From Axinella damicornis (Eukaryota; Porifera; Demospongiae; Axinellida; Axinellidae), in contig OZ007505.1 in the NCBI GenBank assembly GCA_963931865.1, positions 7,809,415 through 7,873,414 on the forward strand: a stretch of 64,000 bases of DNA, in the 5' to 3' direction. Numbering within the stretch: position 1 is the first letter of the stretch; the number at the start of each line of letters is the position of its first letter. Shown here piece after piece: positions 59,301 through 64,000 of the stretch. Under the pieces are notes generated by a model. That model had not been told where the DNA came from. It searched no databases and saw nothing but the letters and a program-made list of their open reading frames with translations. The position numbers and the translations under genes are program-made.

Positions 59301-61766
59301 CCAAGTGTTTGTTGCTTGCATGCAGTATTAACTCAGGAGAAGGACTGGTAAAACTCGTCACATGCAATGACGTACATGGACATGTGGAAGAGTGGTGCAT
59401 TTCTTGGAAAAACTGCAAGTAATTGAGTGCACTACCGATTGCAGCCACAGCCACTGAGCGACTGAGTGGTCAACATCAGGCAGCGTTGGCAACGCTTCTC
59501 GGCTCCAGAAAACAAACCCAAAGCTCTGCAGAAAGAATGTGCCACTCCCCCACATGTCCACGTACATCACTGCACATGAACGTGACGAGTTTTACCAGGC
59601 TTTCCCCCGTGTTAGTACTGCAATCGACAAGTGTTGGGTGAGAAGGCCTGGGAATGAGGCTACCCTATTTCTACTGCTTACTAGGAATACGTATCCGCAT
59701 AATTGCCTCGCACGCACGCCGCATGCGCAGCCGGCTGGCCACGTGCTTACGAATTACGAGTATGATAGATCTCTAATAGCTAGCTAAGTGTGAATTTGCG
59801 AGTGTGGAGCTGAGATAAACATGTCGATTACACTCACTGTTCGACTCCACATGTAGCTGCTCTAGCTCTGCAAGCCGTGAAGGCCCCGCTCGCTTGTACC
59901 CTAGCCTCTGGCTACGCGAGACTATTGTGGAGTTGCGGTATAAGCAGATGTCGACTGTTTGACTCCATATGTAGCTGCCCCAGCTCTGCAAGCCCTGGAG
60001 CACCGCGCGCTCGTCCACTGATCTGTTTCTCAAGGTTGTAGTTCTCGCACCGTGGAGCCCTCGCAGCAAATAAAACTCATTTGGCCGGCAGGAAACCCGC
60101 AACATTCCTATCAACATTCCTGAGCGTGACATATTCCGGTACGTACGTACGTACGCACGTACGTACATACGTATATAGTGAGAAATAGATCCCCCATTCA
60201 AAGCCTCGCGCTAATGCGCTCGGCAATTAATGTTTGTTCCTAGGAGCAACTAGGGAGAGTGCAGTGGTATTTGTGCAGCTGCCCCCAATGAATACTGACC
60301 TCAGTGTATATACACAGCTGCCCTCAAGCAATGAATTACAAGTGGAGGTGTACTTTTGTTTAGCTGGAGTAACCTCATGAACCCCCACACTATGGGGAAC
60401 AGAGTACAGACCCATGTCTAACCTCACGTGAACCCCACAGAAGTGTAGGGTAGAGGGTCGCTTGAACCTTACCGAGGGTCCAATCGATGTCTTTCACCTA
60501 TTCCGAGCAAGTCCCAGAGAGATAGACCCGGTCACGCACCCATGACTTCACTATTCTCTGGAATCCCCCACTCTTCAATCCATACTCATCCTAAATCCTC
60601 CTATGCTCTACTGTCACTCCTTGCCACCTGTGGTCATTACTTATACTAATATTTTGGGGCTGTCTTTGTACTAGCAGTATATTGCTAGTTGACTTGTCCC
60701 TAATGCATTGTGCACCTGCTGCTTTGTATTAACACTCCTGCTAGGGGAAAAATTGTCCCCATAGTGCCCATAGTGTGATGTATATATCTGAGCTTTCAGG
60801 GAAGCATGATAAGATTGTGTCTTGCGCTACATAATAACTCACCTTGGGTTATGTGTGACAGTAGTGTAAGTGTGTTGTTTTAACAGCATTTTTATGCAGA
60901 TGAGATGTCAAGATTAATTTGTCAATCAGTAGGGTAGATGCATTTTATGGACCCTCAGGCTCCTCGTAACTGCATTCTTGCTACAAAGTGGTGGCTTCTC
61001 ATTAATTTCGGTTTCTGCATAAATGGTAGAGAAGGTTCTCTGATACCAAAATTGGGTTTCAACTGAATCATCAGGGTGACTCCCCATTCTCGCTACACTG
61101 TGAATGCTATAGCCTCAGATAGTGTCACACCAATATTGTAGCTGGTATGATTATATATTCTGACAACCAATATTGGACAGCAAATCTCAATGCGGTGTGT
61201 GTCTTGTTATAGTGATATGGGGACGTGTGTATGCTCCAGATTTTCTGCTGGACAACATCGCCTTTTGGCTAAATATCAAACCCTCCCCTCTCCCAAACTA
61301 TGGACCCACTTTGTACTTTGTAGTTTTCAGATTGCATGTCCAAGAGCCATTTCAGATTGTATGTCCAAGCACGGTGTGCGCCTTCGAAACCCTCAGTATG
61401 TACTCTGCATGCATTTTCAGTAATTGACCACTCATTAGTCCGCCCTGATAAGGTTTCATGCAAATCATCCATGGATGTGCATCTTAGAACGCTACACGTT
61501 CGCAATTGACTCAATGCACAAGTGTGATCACATGTTACACTGTAAAGAGTTTGGGCTCATAATTATTGCAATGATTCCTTACTTCTAGATATGTGACTAC
61601 CTGAATGGCTATGTGATTGGTCAGGAGCATGCGAAGAAGGTTCTCTCTGTGGCAATGTACAATCACTACAAGCGTCTCAGCAGCAATCTCCCCCCACTCA
61701 TGGAGGAAGGCGACAACGGGGGATACGTAGAACCCCTGGACACACATTCAGCCGCCATCAACTCTG
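53303..61766 (+). CDS. CLPX: Mitochondrial ClpX, ATP-dependent unfoldase: 5' part (continues past window)
   Basis: ClpX is the AAA+ ring that unfolds substrates for mitochondrial ClpP. Clear exons are: one ending 54711 (zinc-finger half with [14 protein letters not shown]), 59097-59233 ([20 protein letters not shown] and a linker ending VPSPRE) and 61589-61766 ([19 protein letters not shown] then [12 protein letters not shown]). Together they give the C4 zinc finger (CPKC..CENC) and the 'Y(L)..YVIGQ..AKK.LSVA.YNHYKR' start of the AAA module. The likely 5' exons 53303-53369 ([20 protein letters not shown], an import-type presequence) and 53819-53912 are in phase with a start of the zinc-finger exon at 54560, but that acceptor is uncertain. 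Walker A/B and later parts lie beyond 64 kb or in exons I could not find. Confidence 0.85.
54163..54322. repeat. Tandem duplication (~79 bp) containing a MITE end
   Basis: GGATACCAGGCACTCTTCTC..CCCAATTACC..GCCTGGGAACGAGGCTAG..ACCCCAGGATCCTTGCAATA..CCAGT occurs twice in tandem (about 54163-54240 and 54241-54320) in CLPX intron 2. An inverted version of its middle part (AGGCACTCGGTAATAGGAGA) is at 53737-53760. It illustrates again that MITE ends are being duplicated in tandem. Confidence 0.8.
55235..58935. mobile_element. Large foldback-like element in CLPX intron 3, with nested insertions
   Basis: Outer ends are inverted: ATCAGCTGGAATAAATGGC..ACCAGAAGT and TAGTGCTGGGCGATATTG on the left, ATATATTGTCCCAGCTCTAG and ACTTCTGGTGCCGTATATTC on the right. 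Inside, 55380-55990 and 57635-57935 are inverted arms. These share GGGGGGCCAAATGAGTCAAA.., an array of 20-bp subrepeats (CATATAGCACATCCGAATTA type; roughly 24 units left and 8 right) and ATGTGTGCCAAATACCAGTC. Tandem subrepeats inside long inverted arms are typical of Foldback-type elements. The centre (56006-57603) is filled by piggyBac-like MITEs. No transposase frame is seen. Confidence 0.75.
56006..57603. mobile_element. Three piggyBac-like MITE copies, two tail-to-tail and one nested
   Basis: Copy A (56006-56564, +) starts CCCTTTAACCACCG after TTAA 56002-56005. Copy B is inverted (56993 back to about 56565) and is fused to A near GGGTCTAAAGGCAGGGGGG, both having lost their tails. Copy C (56994-57595, +) is complete, 602 bp, flanked by TTAA (56990-56993 and 57596-57599). 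It sits inside the terminal GGTTAAAGGGTTAA of B: after C the text resumes TTAAAGGG (57596-57603) and then TTAA. So C inserted into a TTAA of B's terminus with the expected 4-bp duplication. Confidence 0.88.
59277..59661. mobile_element. 385-bp MITE, TAGCCTCG family, 9-bp TSD CCCTATTTC
   Basis: TAGCCTCGTTCCCAGGCCTT..CTCACCCAAGTGTTTGTTG at the left is inverted to CAAGTGTTGGGTGAGAAGGC + CTGGGAATGAGGCTA at the right. CCCTATTTC directly abuts both ends. It is located in CLPX intron 4. Confidence 0.88.
59662..61588. other. CLPX intron 4, remaining part
   Basis: No exon signal that fits ClpX was found. There is a direct duplication of about 115 bp (GTTCGACTCCACATGTAGCTGC..CTCTGCAAGCC near 59842-59880 and GTTTGACTCCATATGTAGCT..GCCCCAGCTCTGCAAGCC near 59958-59995) and a CGTACGTACG simple repeat at 60140-60172. 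The rest shows nothing I can name. Confidence 0.5.
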
Positions 61767-62409
61767 GTATGTACAAATTAGACTCCATTTTCACTGGCAT
61801 CTGAAAGCGTGCGGGCACTGGTCAGCATACTTCAATTTTGTTGGTATAAAATGAACTCATGTTCGCACAGCACGGTTGAGAATACCGTGCCAGCCGAGTT
61901 GTCAGTTACGCAAGTTCCATTTGCCTCTGTCAGTGTTCTCGTTAAAGCGTGGAACTGTGGCGCCCTGCCGATACCCCTGTGCAGCCGGCCATCAATCACA
62001 CACACGCGGTGCACATGTAAATCAATAGGGATTTACTCGAGGCACCACGTGTTCACAATCGAGATGGCTAAGCAAAGGCATTGCTCGGAGTCGTCGAGCT
62101 CTGATACCTCTGTAGCGTGAAGCAAGCACAAGATCGGCTATAACATGTCTTAGAACGTCTGTGGTACATTCCAGTGTACAACAGTTCTGCGTCTAACGTT
62201 GTGGGTCTGTTGTACTCTGTTTGCTAGTGACACGGCACAAAGCAGAGAAACAGTGCAGGAACGGATACCGTAGATTTCAGGTTGACAACTTGGATTCTAT
62301 TGGTGGATTCAAGTCACATGATACTTTTGCAGTTTTGCATTCCGAATTTTTTTGACAACCAACCTGAAATCTACGGTAGATAAACCGTACACTCTTCTCT
62401 CTCTCTCTC

Positions 62410-62441
<32 letters not shown>

Positions 62442-63897
62442 CCTATGTATAAATCCTGGCAAGAACACTGCCTCCGTGTAAGACTGAGCTGTTCTCATAG
62501 CTCTTGATCACCTTCTAGATCTTGGCCTAATTGCTATACGACAAATGACTCTGCGTCCATCTTTGCATTTCTGGAGTCATGTAATTACGTAATTGTAAGT
62601 ACCTCATGGTCGCATTGTGCAGTGTGAACATGTAGGTGTCCAACACAGTTGTAGTGTGCTGTATCATGCTGTGCTACAACACTGCACTGCTAGGTGTAAA
62701 CACAATAGGCCAGTCTAGTCCGGCCTGCCACTAGCATCGTACCCAGGCCCTCACGTGGAACGCGGAAGAGGGCCTGGTGACACTTGGCAAAATTCTGGTA
62801 TGTGCACAGTCAGCTGGGCTAGGGCACCTTCATCTTGTAGTTTTTCTTGTACTGTCTTGTAAGTATTGTTGTCTACAGTAAACTGTACTGTATATTTACT
62901 GTAAATGTGTGGACAAGTTGCAAAGGTTGTCATGGATTTGTAAACAAACCTTGTATTTATGCCCCTTGCTTGCCCTCTGGACATGTTTGGTTACCACAAC
63001 AAATCCCAGGTAACTGTACCATATAGCTTCCATGACTGCTCCCTCCTTGCGTTCGCATGAGGCCGGCTCTGGGCAGCTCTCTGTGCAGGGGTCTGGAGAG
63101 CTCTCGCCTTCCTCATGGTGTTCCCATTAGTGCAACACTAGTCTAGCAGCTAGACCCCCTCTCCCCCCCCCCCCCCCCCCCCCCCCATAAAAAAAACAAA
63201 AAAACAAACCAAGGCAAGGAAACATAAGGAGAGGGAGGGTCTAGCAGAACCTGCTTGTTGCATGATGTAATGATTTCTAATTGATTGGTGTAAACAACAT
63301 AACTAGGTGGTGACAAAGGTAACTACATTGTTAGAGTAGCCCTTGTTCCCCGGCCCGCGCGCCGCTTTCGGTTGGACAAAAGAATGTGAAGGGCCTGGTA
63401 TTTTTTCCTCACATGCGTGACGTCAAGGGTAGAAAGGTGGTAGAAAGGACTTATTAACTGAACGTGGGCGAACTGGGGCTCAGAACAGCAAGAAGAGCAA
63501 AAGTACGAGGTAACTTACCACACGTATCTAGCTAGTGGGGGGCGACTGTCATACACACCAAGTGTTGAACGTGTAGTTGGTTGAACAATACGCAAAACTT
63601 CACTTTTTCATTCTGAAAATTTTGGCCGTTTGTCAATTACATATAATGCTCACGTGAGGAAATATACCAGGCTCTTCCGTACTGCAAGCGACGAAAAGCT
63701 GGGCGGGGCCTGGGAACGAGGCTAAGAGTTGTAAGTACCAGCAAAAACTGTGTAGCATGGAGCTGGGACAACAGTTGGAGATCGTAGTAGGTGAAGCGGT
63801 GCCCACGGAAATGCCCAGTATAGTGTGTGGGGCTGCAGAAATTCCATAAAGTGTGTGGATAAGATAAGCTACATAGTGACCTTGCCAACATATAGCC
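61767..63897. other. Probable CLPX intron with MITEs and poly-C tracts
   Basis: No clear ClpX exon is visible. Features are a small hairpin element (62266-62378), poly-C runs at 62411-62440 and 63163-63186, a TAGCATCG MITE at 62731-62776 and a MITE half copy ending at 63723. Confidence 0.5.
62266..62378. mobile_element. Hairpin MITE with ends TACCGTAGATTTCAGGTTG
   Basis: TACCGTAGATTTCAGGTTG is exactly inverted at the other end (CAACCTGAAATCTACGGTA), separated by about 75 bp without a frame. The same terminal motif, with one change, forms the 44-bp palindrome at 24943-24986. Confidence 0.85.
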
Positions 63898-63898
63898 T

Positions 63899-64000
63899 CA
63901 GCTGACAGAGCAGTTGGCGTACTACCAGAGCGCCTGCTCCGTGATGTTTGGAGCTCAGACCATGGAGATCCATGCTGAGATAGCCAAGTGCGATGGTAGA
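63899..64000 (+). CDS. Possible exon reaching the window end, unidentified
   Basis: After a plausible acceptor (TATAGCCTCAG) one frame is open to the end with protein-like text (LTEQLAYYQSACSVMFGAQ, then MEIHAEIAKCDG) and a possible donor GATG|GTAGA at the last bases. It does not match the part of ClpX expected next, and its phase does not join 61766 directly. It could follow another CLPX exon or belong to the next gene. Confidence 0.3.

Noticed and set aside
62222..62280. Possible CLPX exon ending TACCGTAGATTTCAG|GT
   Set aside because: The 3' part is the terminus of the hairpin MITE 62266-62378, and the translation does not match ClpX.

Overview
The window is nuclear DNA of an animal. Its conserved genes are split into many short exons with GT-AG introns, and their best-matching families (RPC3, uL24m, bL34m, SERF, mitochondrial ClpX, RPUSD2-type pseudouridine synthase) are metazoan. 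The transposon content (P-element/THAP9-like, pogo/Tigger-like, a retroelement reverse transcriptase, dense MITE families) and the death-domain-like and ankyrin-repeat fragments suggest a sponge or another non-bilaterian invertebrate. That lineage call is inference; no rRNA or organelle marker is present to settle it.

Layout. 0-13 kb holds no gene I can name. It contains an exon-like fragment at 2364-2549, an orphan NAD(P)-binding exon near 8.9-9.0 kb, large minisatellites and MITEs. 13.2-23.2 kb (+) is a complete nine-exon RPUSD2-like RNA pseudouridine synthase. Its last intron carries an antisense P-element-like transposase relic and nested MITEs. 25.7-27.0 kb (-) is a death-domain-like pseudogene interrupted by a hAT-type MITE. 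29.27-29.46 kb (-) is an ankyrin fragment. 29.6-36.0 kb (+) is MRPL24 (five exons). 36.5-45.7 kb (-) is POLR3C (sixteen exons), whose largest intron holds a decayed reverse transcriptase and a decayed pogo-like transposase. 45.8-46.4 kb (+) is MRPL34, divergent from POLR3C across only 105 bp. 49.0-52.5 kb (+) is SERF. 53.3 kb onward (+) is the 5' part of CLPX, which runs out of the window before its AAA+ Walker motifs.

The exon models of RPUSD2-like, MRPL24, POLR3C, MRPL34, SERF and the clear CLPX exons were built by hand from conserved protein segments and splice signals. Reading phase closes exactly across every junction of the five complete genes. Four of the six named genes act or probably act in mitochondria (MRPL24, MRPL34, CLPX, possibly the pseudouridine synthase) and one is a Pol III subunit. 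No operon-like logic is implied, and the cluster may be chance.

The most striking content is the mobile DNA. (1) A family of short inverted-repeat elements with ends TAGCCTCGTTCCCAGGC shows 9-bp target duplications at many sites (Mutator-like by TSD length). (2) A roughly 600-bp family with ends CCCTTTAA has TTAA target sites (piggyBac-like), and one copy sits inside the terminus of another. (3) A large foldback-like element in CLPX intron 3 has inverted arms built of 20-bp subrepeats, and the piggyBac-like copies occupy its centre. No CRISPR, operon, complete tRNA or complete rRNA gene was seen.
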